A stretch of DNA of 41,629 bases from Desulfurivibrio sp. (GCA_003605035.1 QZKJ01000012.1:1-41629); one strand, 5' to 3'; shown: positions 14,014-22,989, counted from the stretch's first letter. Translations and numbers: made by a program. Notes: generated by a model from the sequence alone, not told the origin.

Positions 14014-15105
14014 TTACCCGCCGACAAGGATCATCGCATCGCCATAGCTGAAAAAGCGATAACCCCTGGCTACCGCATGGGCATAAGCGGCCAGCACCCT
14101 TTCCCGCCCGGCCAGGGCGCTTACCATAAAAAGCAGTGAAGACCCCGGCAGGTGGAAATTGGTGATCAGGTTCCGCACCACCTTGAATTGGTAACCCGGA
14201 TAGATATAGAGATCACACCAGCCCTCCCTGGCCTGCACTCTGCCTGCGTCATCGGCGGCAAATTCCAGGGCCCGGACCGTGGTGGTGCCCACGGCCCAGA
14301 GCCGGCCGCCCCTGTCGCGCACCTCATTTATTTTCGCGGCAGTGCCGGCCGATACCGTGAGAAACTCGGAGTGAATCCGGTGCTGGCGGATGTCCTGCAC
14401 CCGCACCGGGGCAAAGGTGCCGTAGCCGACATGCAGGGTGACGCTCTCCCGCTCCACCCCTTTCCGGGCAATGGCAGACAGCAGCTCATCCGTAAAATGC
14501 AGGCCTGCCGTGGGAGCGGCAATGGCCCCGGTTGCAGCGGCAAAAACCGTCTGATACCTCTCCCTGTCCTGGGGTTCTTCCCCCTGCTCCCGCCTGATGT
14601 AGGGAGGCAGCGGCAGCTGCCCGTATTTATCGAGCAAGGGCGCAAGCTCGCCCTGGAAATGCAGCTGCAGCCTGGCCTTGCCGGCCGCATACAGCTCGAC
14701 GACCTCAGCGGTGAGCTCATCGGCAAAGATGATCCGCTGGCCGGGCCGGCAGCCCTTGGAGCTTTTCAGCAGCCCGGTCACCGCCACCTGGCCGTGCTTG
14801 TCCGCGGCCGGCAACGTCTCCTGGGGATAATGCAGGATCAGCAGCTCCACCTTGCCGCCGCTTTCCTTGCGGCCCAGCAGCCTGGCCGGAAAAACCCGGG
14901 TGTTGTTCACCACCAGCAGATCATGCGGAGAGAAAAAATCGACGATATCGGTGAAATGAAGATCACTGACAGCGCCGGTTGCCGGGTTGAGGGCCAGCAG
15001 ACGGGAACGGTCGCGGTTGACCGCGGGCTGCTGGGCGATGCGCTCCGGCGGCAGGTTGAAGCGGTAGGAGTCGATATCGTAAATCAGGGGGATGTTCTCT
15101 GCCAT
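14014..15105 (-). CDS. queA: S-adenosylmethionine:tRNA ribosyltransferase-isomerase
   Basis: This 363-residue enzyme transfers and isomerises the ribosyl part of SAM onto preQ1 in tRNA, making epoxyqueuosine. Family motifs are in order: YDIDSYRFNLPPERIAQQPA near the start, VVNNTRVFPARLLG, APTAGLHFT, HVGYGTFAPVR, and near the end ITNFHLPGSSLLFMVSALAG and FSYGDAMIL. Length is normal. The ribosome site is weak. The DUF2065 gene lies 36 bases upstream on the same strand and is probably co-transcribed. The queuosine insertion enzyme Tgt is not in the window. Confidence 0.96.
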   Translation of the reverse strand: MAENIPLIYDIDSYRFNLPPERIAQQPAVNRDRSRLLALNPATGAVSDLHFTDIVDFFSPHDLLVVNNTRVFPARLLGRKESGGKVELLILHYPQETLPAADKHGQVAVTGLLKSSKGCRPGQRIIFADELTAEVVELYAAGKARLQLHFQGELAPLLDKYGQLPLPPYIRREQGEEPQDRERYQTVFAAATGAIAAPTAGLHFTDELLSAIARKGVERESVTLHVGYGTFAPVRVQDIRQHRIHSEFLTVSAGTAAKINEVRDRGGRLWAVGTTTVRALEFAADDAGRVQAREGWCDLYIYPGYQFKVVRNLITNFHLPGSSLLFMVSALAGRERVLAAYAHAVARGYRFFSYGDAMILVGG

Positions 15106-15141
15106 GATCTGAACTTTTATTTAAAGGCCGGGCGGGAAAAT

Positions 15142-15339
15142 CTATATCAGGTTGGTCTGTTGGGTGATATAGCAGAGCAGCAGGCCGGCGCCCATGGCCA
15201 GAAGACCGATGACGCGCAAAACCGCCGGATTCATCTCGGAGAGCTGCCTGAGCCATTTCTGCATGGCCTCGGGACAGGCTACATACGGCAGGGATTCCAG
15301 AATCAGCACCACCCCTATTAAAGAAAGCAGGTATTTCAT
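15142..15339 (-). CDS. DUF2065 (YjeT-like) small membrane protein
   Basis: This 65-residue protein has two predicted membrane segments (MKYLLSLIGVVLILESLPYV and VIGLLAMGAGLLLCYI) separated by a short amphipathic loop with PEAMQKWLRQL. It matches the small YjeT/DUF2065 family, whose function is unknown. An alternative ATG three codons upstream (15348) is possible; neither has a clear ribosome site. The longer open frame to 15531 has no family character upstream and is not supported. It precedes queA by 36 bases. Confidence 0.8.
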   Translation of the reverse strand: MKYLLSLIGVVLILESLPYVACPEAMQKWLRQLSEMNPAVLRVIGLLAMGAGLLLCYITQQTNLI

Positions 15340-15541
15340 GGCCGCCATACTAGCAGTTGCCGGACAGGAATTCAACAATTTGCCAAGTCCTGCCTGAAAA
15401 TATCCTGCCCAGCCCCTTTCTTGGCCAACCCCGCAAGATGCAGCCCAAATCAACAGGTTATACGGCAATAATCCAGGCGGCCCTTTACCTGCCCTACTGG
15501 TATTTTTTTTACCATTGCAGGAAATATTCACAACTTAACAC

Positions 15542-15570
15542 TTAAAACTTTTTGCAAAAACGAGTATAGT
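15542..15570 (+). promoter_or_regulatory. Candidate promoter of ispG
   Basis: TTAAAA (15542-15547) and TATAGT (15565-15570) are 17 bases apart. The -10 box ends only ten bases before the ATG, and no Shine-Dalgarno sequence is visible. If used, the transcript would be leaderless or almost so. Confidence 0.4.
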
Positions 15571-15580
15571 CGCAACGATT

Positions 15581-16654
15581 ATGATTAAGAGAATACCGAC
15601 CAGACAGATCAAGGTGGGCAATGTGCCCATTGGCAACGACGCCCCCATTGCCGTACAGTCGATGACCAACACCGACACCCGGGACGTGGCGGCAACGGTT
15701 GCCCAGATTCTGCGGCTGCAGGAAGCGGGCTGCGAGATCATCCGGGTTGCCGTGCCGGACCTGGAGGCGGCCCGGGCCATCCGCGCCATCCGCGACCGCA
15801 TCACCATCCCGCTCATTGCCGATATCCATTTCGATTACCGGCTGGCCGTGGCCAGCATGGAAAACGGCGCCCAGGGCATCCGCATCAATCCCGGCAATAT
15901 CGGTGGCCCGGAAAAACTCGGCAAGGTGGTCGATGCCGCCAAGGTTCACCAGGTCCCCATCCGGGTCGGGGTCAATTCCGGCTCGGTGGAAAAGGATATC
16001 CTGGCCCGCCACGACCATCCCACTCCCGAGGCCCTGGTGGAAAGCGCCATCAGAAATATCCGGCTGCTGGAAAATCTCCACTTTTACGAGCAGAAAATTT
16101 CCATCAAATCCTCGGACACCCTGACCACCATCGACGCCTACCGGCTGCTCTCCAGTCAGTGTGATTATCCCCTGCACCTTGGGGTAACCGAGGCGGGCGG
16201 GCTGATTGCCGGCACGGTAAAATCAAGCGTGGCCCTGGGCATGCTCCTCTACCAGGGGATCGGCGACACCTTCCGCATCTCGCTGACCCGTGATCCGGTG
16301 GAAGAGGTCCGGGTCGCCTTCGAGCTGCTCCGCTGCCTGCGCATCCGGGAAAGAGGGCCGGAGCTGGTCTCCTGCCCCACCTGCGGCCGCTGCCAGATCA
16401 ATCTCTTCAGTCTGGCCGAGAAGGTGGAGGAACATATCCAGCGCATGGATACGCCGCTTAAGGTCGCGGTCATGGGCTGCGTGGTCAATGGCCCGGGCGA
16501 GGCCAGGGAGGCGGACATCGGCCTGGCCGGCGGCAACGGGGTGGGCATTATCTTTAAAAAGGGGCAGCTGTATAAAAAGGTTCCTGAAGATCAGCTGCTT
16601 GCCGTCTTTATTGAGGAACTGGACGCCATGGCGCGGGAAAGAAGTGAAAAGTAA
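15581..16654 (+). CDS. ispG: 4-hydroxy-3-methylbut-2-enyl diphosphate synthase (flavodoxin)
   Basis: This 357-residue enzyme carries out the penultimate step of the MEP isoprenoid pathway. The N-terminus is a TIM-barrel (VQSMTNTDTRDV, ADIHFDYRLA, INPGNIGG, VNSGSVEKD). The C-terminal cluster domain has CPTCGRCQ and MGCVVNGPGEA, giving the [4Fe-4S] ligands. Length is normal for the two-domain bacterial type. The final codons (RERSEK, stop) are made from the first unit of a purine-rich tandem repeat that continues downstream. ispG is separated from proS by the repeat and a foldback element. Confidence 0.96.
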   Translation: MIKRIPTRQIKVGNVPIGNDAPIAVQSMTNTDTRDVAATVAQILRLQEAGCEIIRVAVPDLEAARAIRAIRDRITIPLIADIHFDYRLAVASMENGAQGIRINPGNIGGPEKLGKVVDAAKVHQVPIRVGVNSGSVEKDILARHDHPTPEALVESAIRNIRLLENLHFYEQKISIKSSDTLTTIDAYRLLSSQCDYPLHLGVTEAGGLIAGTVKSSVALGMLLYQGIGDTFRISLTRDPVEEVRVAFELLRCLRIRERGPELVSCPTCGRCQINLFSLAEKVEEHIQRMDTPLKVAVMGCVVNGPGEAREADIGLAGGNGVGIIFKKGQLYKKVPEDQLLAVFIEELDAMARERSEK

Positions 16655-16683
16655 GAAGTGAAAAGTAAGGAGTGAGGAGTGAA
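16640..16683 (+). repeat. Purine-rich tandem repeat at the ispG 3' end
   Basis: Two perfect 14-base units (16640-16653 and 16654-16667) of AGAAGTGAAAAGTA are followed by a degenerate GGAGTGAGGAGTGAAGG part. The first unit contains the last ispG codons; its stop codon TAA (16652-16654) spans the join of the two units. Confidence 0.75.
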
Positions 16684-16763
16684 GGCCGGCGACCGGCAGC
16701 GTGCGTTTCATCACAGCGACGAACCTAAATACTATTTTTTTCTGGTGATCACCGTTTTCATAA

Positions 16764-16940
16764 GAGCCTCTTGCAAAATGAACTTCGTAGCGAGATCGAG
16801 AGAAAAATATTCTGGGCAAGGATGAGAGGTGAAATCGCCCGGAAGCGTAGCAGTGCTACGTTGAGGACGATTTCACCAGGAAGACGCCGACCAGGATATT
16901 TTTAACCGATCGGAGTAGATGTTCATTTTGCAAGAGGCTC
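16764..16940. mobile_element. Foldback MITE-like element, complete copy
   Basis: This is a 177-base element with perfect 20-base terminal inverted repeats (16764-16783, GAGCCTCTTGCAAAATGAAC; 16921-16940, its complement). It is flanked by the direct repeat ATAA (16760-16763 and 16941-16944), a likely target duplication. Inside, further arms pair: AAAAATATTCTGG with CCAGGATATTTTT (one mismatch), and GGTGAAATCG with CGATTTCACC. At the centre is the 15-base palindrome CGTAGCAGTGCTACG. The whole element can fold into one long imperfect hairpin. It has no coding capacity. A second, truncated copy ends the window with two differences in 97 bases. It would be mobilised by a transposase encoded elsewhere, not identified here. 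Confidence 0.85.
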
Positions 16941-16957
16941 ATAACAAAGGATTTTTC

Positions 16958-18679
16958 ATGCGTTTTTCCCAGCTTCTGTTACCGACCTTAAAAGAAACAC
17001 CTGCCGAGGCTGAGGTTGTCAGCCATAAACTGATGCTGCGGGCCGGCTTTATCCGCAAGCTGGCCTCCGGCATTTACTGCTATCTGCCCCTTGGCCTGAA
17101 GTCCATCCGCAAGGTGGAACAGATCGTCCGCGAGGAAATGAACAAGGCCGGGGCCCAGGAGCTGCTGCTGCCCATGGTGCAGCCCGCCGACCTCTGGCAG
17201 GAATCAGGCCGCTGGCACAAATACGGCGCCGAGCTGCTGCGCTTCACCGACCGTCACCAGCGGGAAAGCTGCCTCGGCCCCACCCACGAGGAGGTCATCA
17301 CCGACCTGATCAGGAAAAACATCCATTCCTACCGCAGCCTGCCCCTCAACCTCTACCAGATCCAGACCAAGTTCCGCGATGAGATCCGCCCCCGTTTCGG
17401 CCTCATGCGCGGCCGCGAGTTCATCATGAAGGACGGCTACAGTTTTGACGCCACCGAACAAGGGGCTGAGGAAACCTACGAAAAAATGAAGCAGGCCTAC
17501 CATCGCATCTTTAAGCGGTGCGGCCTCACCTTCCGGGCCGTGGAAGCGGATTCGGGCACCATCGGCGGCAGCTTTTCCCATGAATTCATGGTGCTGGCCG
17601 ACACCGGCGAAGACACCATCGTCATCTGCCGGGAGTGCTCCTATGCGGCCAACATGGAGAAGGCGCGGGCCATGGAAATACCGGCCCCCCAGGCAGTGGC
17701 GGAACTCCCGCTGAGCAAAGTGGAAACCCCGGGCAAACGCAAGGTGCAGGCGGTGTGCGAATTCCTTAATATTCCGCCTGAGCATCTGGTGAAAACCCTC
17801 ATCTACATGGCCGATGCCAAGCCGGTCGCCGTACTCTTACGCGGCGATCACGAGGTGCAGGAGGTCAAGCTGCAGAACCTGCTCGGCGCCACCGAGGTGC
17901 GTCTGGCCGACGACCAGGAAACCTTTGCCTGCACCGGCACGCCGACGGGCTACCTGGGGCCGGTGGGCCTGACCCTGCCCGTGGTCGCCGACCTGGCGGT
18001 CACGAAAATGGCCAACTTCACCGTGGGCGCCAATGAGAAGAACTTCCACCTGCAGAACGTCAATATCGGCCGGGACTTCACCCCGGCCAGGACCGCCGAC
18101 CTGCGCATGGTCACCGCAAAGGACCGCTGCCCGCTCTGCGGCGGCCCGCTGGAACTGACCCGCGGCATCGAGGTGGGCCATATCTTCAAGCTGGGCACCA
18201 CCTACAGTGAGTCGCTGAAAGCCACCTTTCTCGACGACCAGGGCAAGGAAATTCCTTTTATCATGGGCTGTTACGGGATCGGCGTCAGCCGGGCGGTGGC
18301 TGCCGCCATTGAGCAGAACCACGATAAGGACGGCATCATCTTCCCGCTGCCTATTGCCCCCTTCCAGGTCATGCTGCAGTGTCTCTCCACCAAGGATGAG
18401 GCCATCAGCCAGGCCGCGGAAAGCCTGTATGCCGATTTCACGGCGAGCGGCATCGAGGTGCTCTATGATGACCGCGACGAAAGGCCGGGCATCAAATTCA
18501 AGGACGCCGACCTGATCGGTATCCCCTTCCGGGTCATGGTCGGCAACAGCCTGACCAAAGAGGGGAAAATCGAGATCAGGGAACGGGCCGGCGGCCAGAC
18601 CATGAGCGTGCCCCTGGCGGAAACCACCACGAGGCTCAAACAGATGATCGAGTCCGCCATGCAGAACTGCCAGCTGTAA
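16958..18679 (+). CDS. proS: Prolyl-tRNA synthetase, bacterial type with editing domain
   Basis: This 573-residue class II synthetase charges tRNA-Pro. The start at 16958 has AAAGGA six bases upstream and gives the family beginning [20 protein letters not shown] longer frame from 16919 begins inside the foldback element and would add 13 residues. Visible parts are motif 1 ([19 protein letters not shown]), motif 2 ([22 protein letters not shown]), a large inserted editing domain between motifs 2 and 3 (with [13 protein letters not shown] and [10 protein letters not shown]), motif 3 ([18 protein letters not shown]) and an anticodon-binding domain ([19 protein letters not shown]). The right end of the foldback element is only 17 bases upstream of the start codon. 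Confidence 0.95.
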   Translation: MRFSQLLLPTLKETPAEAEVVSHKLMLRAGFIRKLASGIYCYLPLGLKSIRKVEQIVREEMNKAGAQELLLPMVQPADLWQESGRWHKYGAELLRFTDRHQRESCLGPTHEEVITDLIRKNIHSYRSLPLNLYQIQTKFRDEIRPRFGLMRGREFIMKDGYSFDATEQGAEETYEKMKQAYHRIFKRCGLTFRAVEADSGTIGGSFSHEFMVLADTGEDTIVICRECSYAANMEKARAMEIPAPQAVAELPLSKVETPGKRKVQAVCEFLNIPPEHLVKTLIYMADAKPVAVLLRGDHEVQEVKLQNLLGATEVRLADDQETFACTGTPTGYLGPVGLTLPVVADLAVTKMANFTVGANEKNFHLQNVNIGRDFTPARTADLRMVTAKDRCPLCGGPLELTRGIEVGHIFKLGTTYSESLKATFLDDQGKEIPFIMGCYGIGVSRAVAAAIEQNHDKDGIIFPLPIAPFQVMLQCLSTKDEAISQAAESLYADFTASGIEVLYDDRDERPGIKFKDADLIGIPFRVMVGNSLTKEGKIEIRERAGGQTMSVPLAETTTRLKQMIESAMQNCQL

Positions 18680-18689
18680 GGGTGGCTGC

Positions 18690-20894
18690 ATGGCACGACA
18701 CCTTGTCCATCCAACCGTTACGCAGGTCACCCTGGAAGATCTGATCAGACAGGCGCGGAAATACCTGCCGGAAAAGGATATTGACGACCTGCGCCGGGCC
18801 TATGATTTTGCCCTCAAGGTGCATGGCGAGCGCAAGCGGCCCAACGGCACCCTGTACATCAATCATCCCTTGACCGTGGCCCACACCCTGGCCGGCATGA
18901 AGCTCGATGTGGAGACCCTGCAGGCCGCCCTGCTGCACGGCATCTTCAAGGAGCCCGACAGCCCGGTTACCGCCAGGGAGGTGAGTGCGGCATTCGGCCC
19001 GGTGGTGGAGTCCATTGTTTCCGGCGTTACCAAGATAAACAAGGTTGAATTCAATACCAATCTTGATTATCAGGCCGAAAACGTCCGCAAGATGCTGCTG
19101 GCCATGTCTTCCGACATCCGGGTGCTGCTGGTCAAACTGGCCGACCGTCTCCATCTCATGCAGCTGATGGATATGCCGGATGAGGAAAAAGAGTCCTTTG
19201 CCCTGGAAACCATGGACCTCTACGCCCCCCTGGCCAGCCGGCTCGGGGTGGACTGGATGAAACGGGAACTGGAGGATCTCGCCTTTGCCCGCCTGCATCC
19301 CAGGGAGTATCAGGACCTGGCCGCCAGGGTGGATTCCTCCACCATGGACCGGGCCCGCTATGTGGAGGAAGTCAAGGAGCTGCTGTCCAACAAGCTGCGG
19401 GAACAGGGGCTCACCGATTTCAAGATCCTCGGCCGGCCCAAACATCTCTACTCCATCTACCGCAAACTCATTGCCCAGAATATCCCCCTGGAAAAGGTTT
19501 ATGACCGGGTGGCCTTCCGCATCATCCTGCAGAGCGTGCGGGAATGTTATGAGGTGCTCGGCCTGGTCCATTCCCTCTGGGTGCCGATCGACGGCAGGTT
19601 CAAGGATTTCATCAGCAGTCCGAAATCCAACATGTACCAGTCGCTGCACACCTCGGTCATCGGACCCCACGGCAATTTCATGGAAATCCAGATCCGCACC
19701 GAGCAGATGGATGAAATCGCCAAGGAGGGCATTGCCGCTCACTGGGCCTACAAGGAAGGCACCGCCGTCTCCCAGAAGGATGCCAAGCTGTTTCAGTGGC
19801 TGAAGCAGCTCATCCAGTGGCTGCAGGACCTCAAGGACCCGCGGGAGTTTCTTGACGCCTTCAAGGGCGAGCTGCACCGTGGGGAAATCTATGTGCTGAC
19901 CCCCAACGGCGAGGTGAAGGAGCTGCCGGAAGGCAGCACCCCGCTGGATTTTGCCTATGCCATCCACACCCAGGTCGGCAACGGCTGCACCGGCGCCAAG
20001 ATCAACGGCCGGCTGGTGCCGCTGAAAACCAATCTGAAAAACGGCGATGTGGTCGAAATTCTCACCTCGCCCCACCAGCAGCCCAGCAGGGGCTGGCTGG
20101 CCCTGGTCAAGACCAGCAGGGCCAAAAGCCGCATCCGCCAGTTCCTCCGCCAGGAGGAGATGGAAAAGAGCCTGAAACTGGGCCAGGAGATCTGTGAACG
20201 GGAACTGCGCAAGCATAACCTGAGCTTAAAGAAACTGATCAAGACCGGCCACCTGAAAGAAATGCTCAAACGGGCGAACTCCAATGCCCTGGAGGATCTG
20301 CTGCGCAAGGTCGGTTCCGGCAAGATCCGCACCGAGCAACTGGTCGATCTGCTGCTGCCGGCTGAAGTGAGAAAAGTCCAGGAGGAAGCGGCGGCGGCCG
20401 CCCTGGAGATCCCGGTGGAAGCGACTGCGCCGCCACCACGGCCGGCCAAAACCCGCTCAGGTGACGCCATCGAAATCGACGGCATTGACAATCTGCTGGT
20501 CAAAATCAGCCAGTGCTGTCTGCCCATGCCGGGTGATGACATCATGGGTTTCATTACCGCCGGCCGGGGCATTTCCGTGCATAAGGCCGGTTGTCCCAAC
20601 CTGCAGGCAACCGACCCCATGCGCCGCATCGAAGTGCAATGGTCAAGCTCGGCCAGGACCCAGCACCGCGCCCATATCCAGATCATCGCCCAGGACCGCA
20701 AAGGTTTGCTGGTAACGATCTGCAATGCCATCACCAATGATGACGCCAATATTCTCAATGTGGACGCCCACACCACCAAGGACAACCTGGCCAGACTCAA
20801 TATCATTCTTGAAGTAAACAACATGGCACACCTGAGCACCCTGCTGCAGCATCTGCGACAGCTTGATCAGGTCATTGAGGCGAGAAGAAGATAA
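18690..20894 (+). CDS. Rel/SpoT-family (p)ppGpp synthetase with inactive-looking hydrolase domain
   Basis: This is a 734-residue long RelA/SpoT homologue. The HD hydrolase domain (about 30-190) is degenerate: the HD Asp is G84 (LLHGIFKEP), the following Glu-Asp pair is K87-E88, and the conserved Asn of ADRLHN is L156. The synthetase domain (about 230-370) looks intact, with GRPKHLYSIYRK, the RFKD motif of bifunctional enzymes, and YQSLHTSVIGPHG. Then come TGS (IYVLTPNGEVKELPEGSTPLDFAYAIH), a Cys-containing region (QCCLPMPGDDIMGF, HKAGCPN) and a C-terminal ACT domain. It is probably synthesis-only in effect. The gene starts 10 bases after proS, so the two are likely co-transcribed. I leave the symbol empty because relA/spoT/rel cannot be chosen from sequence alone. 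Confidence 0.9.
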   Translation: MARHLVHPTVTQVTLEDLIRQARKYLPEKDIDDLRRAYDFALKVHGERKRPNGTLYINHPLTVAHTLAGMKLDVETLQAALLHGIFKEPDSPVTAREVSAAFGPVVESIVSGVTKINKVEFNTNLDYQAENVRKMLLAMSSDIRVLLVKLADRLHLMQLMDMPDEEKESFALETMDLYAPLASRLGVDWMKRELEDLAFARLHPREYQDLAARVDSSTMDRARYVEEVKELLSNKLREQGLTDFKILGRPKHLYSIYRKLIAQNIPLEKVYDRVAFRIILQSVRECYEVLGLVHSLWVPIDGRFKDFISSPKSNMYQSLHTSVIGPHGNFMEIQIRTEQMDEIAKEGIAAHWAYKEGTAVSQKDAKLFQWLKQLIQWLQDLKDPREFLDAFKGELHRGEIYVLTPNGEVKELPEGSTPLDFAYAIHTQVGNGCTGAKINGRLVPLKTNLKNGDVVEILTSPHQQPSRGWLALVKTSRAKSRIRQFLRQEEMEKSLKLGQEICERELRKHNLSLKKLIKTGHLKEMLKRANSNALEDLLRKVGSGKIRTEQLVDLLLPAEVRKVQEEAAAAALEIPVEATAPPPRPAKTRSGDAIEIDGIDNLLVKISQCCLPMPGDDIMGFITAGRGISVHKAGCPNLQATDPMRRIEVQWSSSARTQHRAHIQIIAQDRKGLLVTICNAITNDDANILNVDAHTTKDNLARLNIILEVNNMAHLSTLLQHLRQLDQVIEARRR

Positions 20895-20932
20895 GGGGGG
20901 AACCGTTGCCCTGATTTTTCAAGGCACCCGTA

Positions 20933-20985
20933 AAAAAGAATCCACCTGCAAATGCAGGAGACGGAGGTCACATTTGCAGGTGGAT
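20933..20985 (-). terminator. Intrinsic terminator of rpmB
   Basis: There is a perfect 15-base stem (20940-20954 and 20971-20985, arm ATCCACCTGCAAATG) with a 16-base loop. On the minus strand a TTCTTTTTT run follows. It lies between convergent rel and rpmB. On the plus strand only A residues follow, so it mainly serves rpmB. Confidence 0.85.
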
Positions 20986-21014
20986 AAAAAAGGTACGAAC
21001 AGCTATTGCCGGGG

Positions 21015-21221
21015 TTAGGCCTTCTGCACAACAGGCTTTACCACCGCTCCGGACCGGATGCAGCGGGTGCAGACACGAATCTGTCTGGAACTGCCGCCAA
21101 CGGTGGCAACCCGGACCTTCTGCAGATTGGGCAGCCAGCGCCGTCTCGTTTTGTTGTGGGCGTGGCTGACATTGTTTCCGGTAACTGGCTTTTTGCCGCA
21201 GATTTCACATAATCTAGACAT
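21015..21221 (-). CDS. rpmB: 50S ribosomal protein L28
   Basis: This 68-residue protein starts at 21221: AAGGAG is seven bases upstream of this ATG but only one base from the alternative ATG at 21227. It begins [12 protein letters not shown], then [15 protein letters not shown], typical for L28. Two Cys pairs (CEIC near the start and CTRC near the end) mark the zinc-binding C+ form. It stands alone on the minus strand with its own promoter and terminator. Confidence 0.95.
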   Translation of the reverse strand: MSRLCEICGKKPVTGNNVSHAHNKTRRRWLPNLQKVRVATVGGSSRQIRVCTRCIRSGAVVKPVVQKA

Positions 21222-21308
21222 AATCATACTCCTTTAAAAATCGAAAAGCCGGCTCGGCAGGCTTCGAGGAAAGGCTCAAAATGAGCATAATTTTCATAAG
21301 AACCATGA

Positions 21309-21337
21309 CTTATACCTTGTCATCCCCGGCATGGCAA
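21309..21337 (-). promoter_or_regulatory. Promoter of rpmB
   Basis: On the minus strand, TTGCCA (21332-21337) and TATAAG (21309-21314) are 17 bases apart, giving a leader of about 80 bases. The leader contains a small GCTCA/TGAGC hairpin. No known L28 autoregulatory site was recognised. Confidence 0.55.
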
Positions 21338-21450
21338 GTTTTTTTTTCATGAATAAACAGAGACGGGGGAAAGTATTGAAGAAAAGCGCCTGCGCAGCCT
21401 TATATTTTTTTGAACTTTCTGCAAAGCCCCTTGTCGTAAAACAATAATAA

Positions 21451-21479
21451 TTGATAACATCTTCCTGGCAGGCTATTAT
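21451..21479 (+). promoter_or_regulatory. Promoter of resB-ccsB
   Basis: TTGATA (21451-21456) and TATTAT (21474-21479) are 17 bases apart. A second possible promoter overlaps it downstream: TTGACA (21482-21487), 18 bases, TATCAG (21506-21511). The rest of the 363-base gap from rpmB shows no gene. Confidence 0.5.
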
Positions 21480-21584
21480 AATTGACACCCTGTAACACTT
21501 CATGGTATCAGGCGAATTCCCGCTATTTTTTATCCGCATAATTAAGCCGATCCCTGACTAACCCCAACCATCACCAAGGATAGC

Positions 21585-22931
21585 ATGAGTAACAAGAAAA
21601 ACAGCATCTGGAGCTTTTTCGCATCGGTTAAACTCGCCCTCTTTGTCCTTTTCTTCCTCGCCATTGCCTCTGTGATAGGCACCGTCATTCCCCAGAACAG
21701 CCCTCCCGAGGCTTACGTCCAGGAATTCGGGGCAAACCTGGCCAGGTTTTTTCAGATACTTGACATTCCGGACATGTATAATTCCTGGTGGTTTACCAGC
21801 CTGCTGGTCATGCTGGCGCTTAATCTCACCATCTGCACCCTGGAAAGACTGCCCAATGTCTGGCGTCTGGTGGTGCAGAACAATCTGGAAACAGATCTGG
21901 AACGGCTTGCTAAGATGCGGCCGAGCAAGGAGATCCTCACCGCCATTTCCCCCGAGGAAGCCGCCAGCAGGGCCCGGACAAGCCTGGCGGAAAACGGCTG
22001 GAAGGCGAAAGAGGCGGTACGCGACAACGACATTCTGCTTTTCGCCCAGAAAAGACCATGGAGCCGCCTTGGCGTCTATGCGGTCCACACCAGCATTCTC
22101 GTCATCTTTGGCGGGGCAATGATCGGCTCCCATTTCGGTTATAAAGGCAGTGTCATGATCCCGGAGACCCGCTCCGCCGACACCATTTTCTCCTTCAACA
22201 ACGAGGAACCGATCAAGCTGGGCTTCGAGGTGCTGTGCAAGCGCTTCACCCTGACCCACTACGCCAACGGCGCCCCCAAGGAATTCCGCTCCGACCTGGT
22301 CATCCTGGAAAACGGCAAGGAGATGCTGGCCAAATCCATTGTGGTCAACGACCCGCTCTCCTACAAAGGACACACCTTCTATCAGTCCAGCTACCAGTCA
22401 TACAAGAAATTCCTTGTCTCCCTCACCGATAATCAGAGCAAGGAAAATGAACTCTTTCTCGTTGAACCGGGCAAGGAAATCAAGTGGCCGGTGGCGGATG
22501 TCACCTTCGGCATCATCAACCGGGACATGACCGAAACTCCGTATCTCTACAAGTATAAAATCTGGTTCAAGGACAGCAGCGGCGTCGCGGAACCCTTCTG
22601 GGTAACGGATGGGGACACCATTTCCGTCTCACGCGGCGGCAAGGATTACACCTTTGCCCTGAAGGAATTCTTTGCCACCGGTCTGCAGGTGACCAAAGAC
22701 CCCGGGGTCTGGTATGTCTATATCGGCTGCACCCTCATGCTGCTTGGCCTGATGGTTGCCTTTTTTCTTTCCCACCAGCGCATCTGGATTCATATCAGGA
22801 AAAAAGATGCCGGCACCAGCCTGCTGATCAGCGGCAACACCAATAAAAACAGACTGGCTTTTGAAAAGAACTTTGACGCGGTAAACCGGAGTCTTGAGGA
22901 CAAAATACAAGCCGCTCCTGAAACAGCCTGA
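21585..22931 (+). CDS. resB: ResB-family cytochrome c biogenesis protein
   Basis: This 448-residue membrane protein of System II (Ccs) holds and delivers haem with its ResC/CcsA partner. The N-terminus has FFASVKLALFVLFFLAIASVIGTVIPQ, the classic ResB start, then a second membrane segment near WWFTSLLVMLALNLTICTLER. A third lies near residues 165-185 (LGVYAVHTSILVIFGGAMIG). The large periplasmic middle domain follows (GHTFYQSSYQSYKKF), with a last membrane segment near residue 385 (VYIGCTLMLLGLMVAFFLSH). The gene precedes ccsB/resC by 58 bases, and a cytochrome gene follows, which fits the role. A soluble C-terminal tail of about 50 residues ends the protein. Confidence 0.92.
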   Translation: MSNKKNSIWSFFASVKLALFVLFFLAIASVIGTVIPQNSPPEAYVQEFGANLARFFQILDIPDMYNSWWFTSLLVMLALNLTICTLERLPNVWRLVVQNNLETDLERLAKMRPSKEILTAISPEEAASRARTSLAENGWKAKEAVRDNDILLFAQKRPWSRLGVYAVHTSILVIFGGAMIGSHFGYKGSVMIPETRSADTIFSFNNEEPIKLGFEVLCKRFTLTHYANGAPKEFRSDLVILENGKEMLAKSIVVNDPLSYKGHTFYQSSYQSYKKFLVSLTDNQSKENELFLVEPGKEIKWPVADVTFGIINRDMTETPYLYKYKIWFKDSSGVAEPFWVTDGDTISVSRGGKDYTFALKEFFATGLQVTKDPGVWYVYIGCTLMLLGLMVAFFLSHQRIWIHIRKKDAGTSLLISGNTNKNRLAFEKNFDAVNRSLEDKIQAAPETA

Positions 22932-22989
22932 TCAGCTGGCGCCGGCTGGACACTCTTTTACTTATCGTATGCATACAAGAGGATAGACA

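Noticed and set aside
16655..16763. Terminator for ispG at the GGTGATCACC palindrome (16744-16753)
   Set aside because: It is a ten-base perfect palindrome with no loop and no T run after it, so it is not a terminator; it may be a chance dyad.
18636..20216. Minus-strand ORF of 526 codons opposite the Rel gene
   Set aside because: It is antisense to conserved synthetase and TGS domains and has no recognisable domain.
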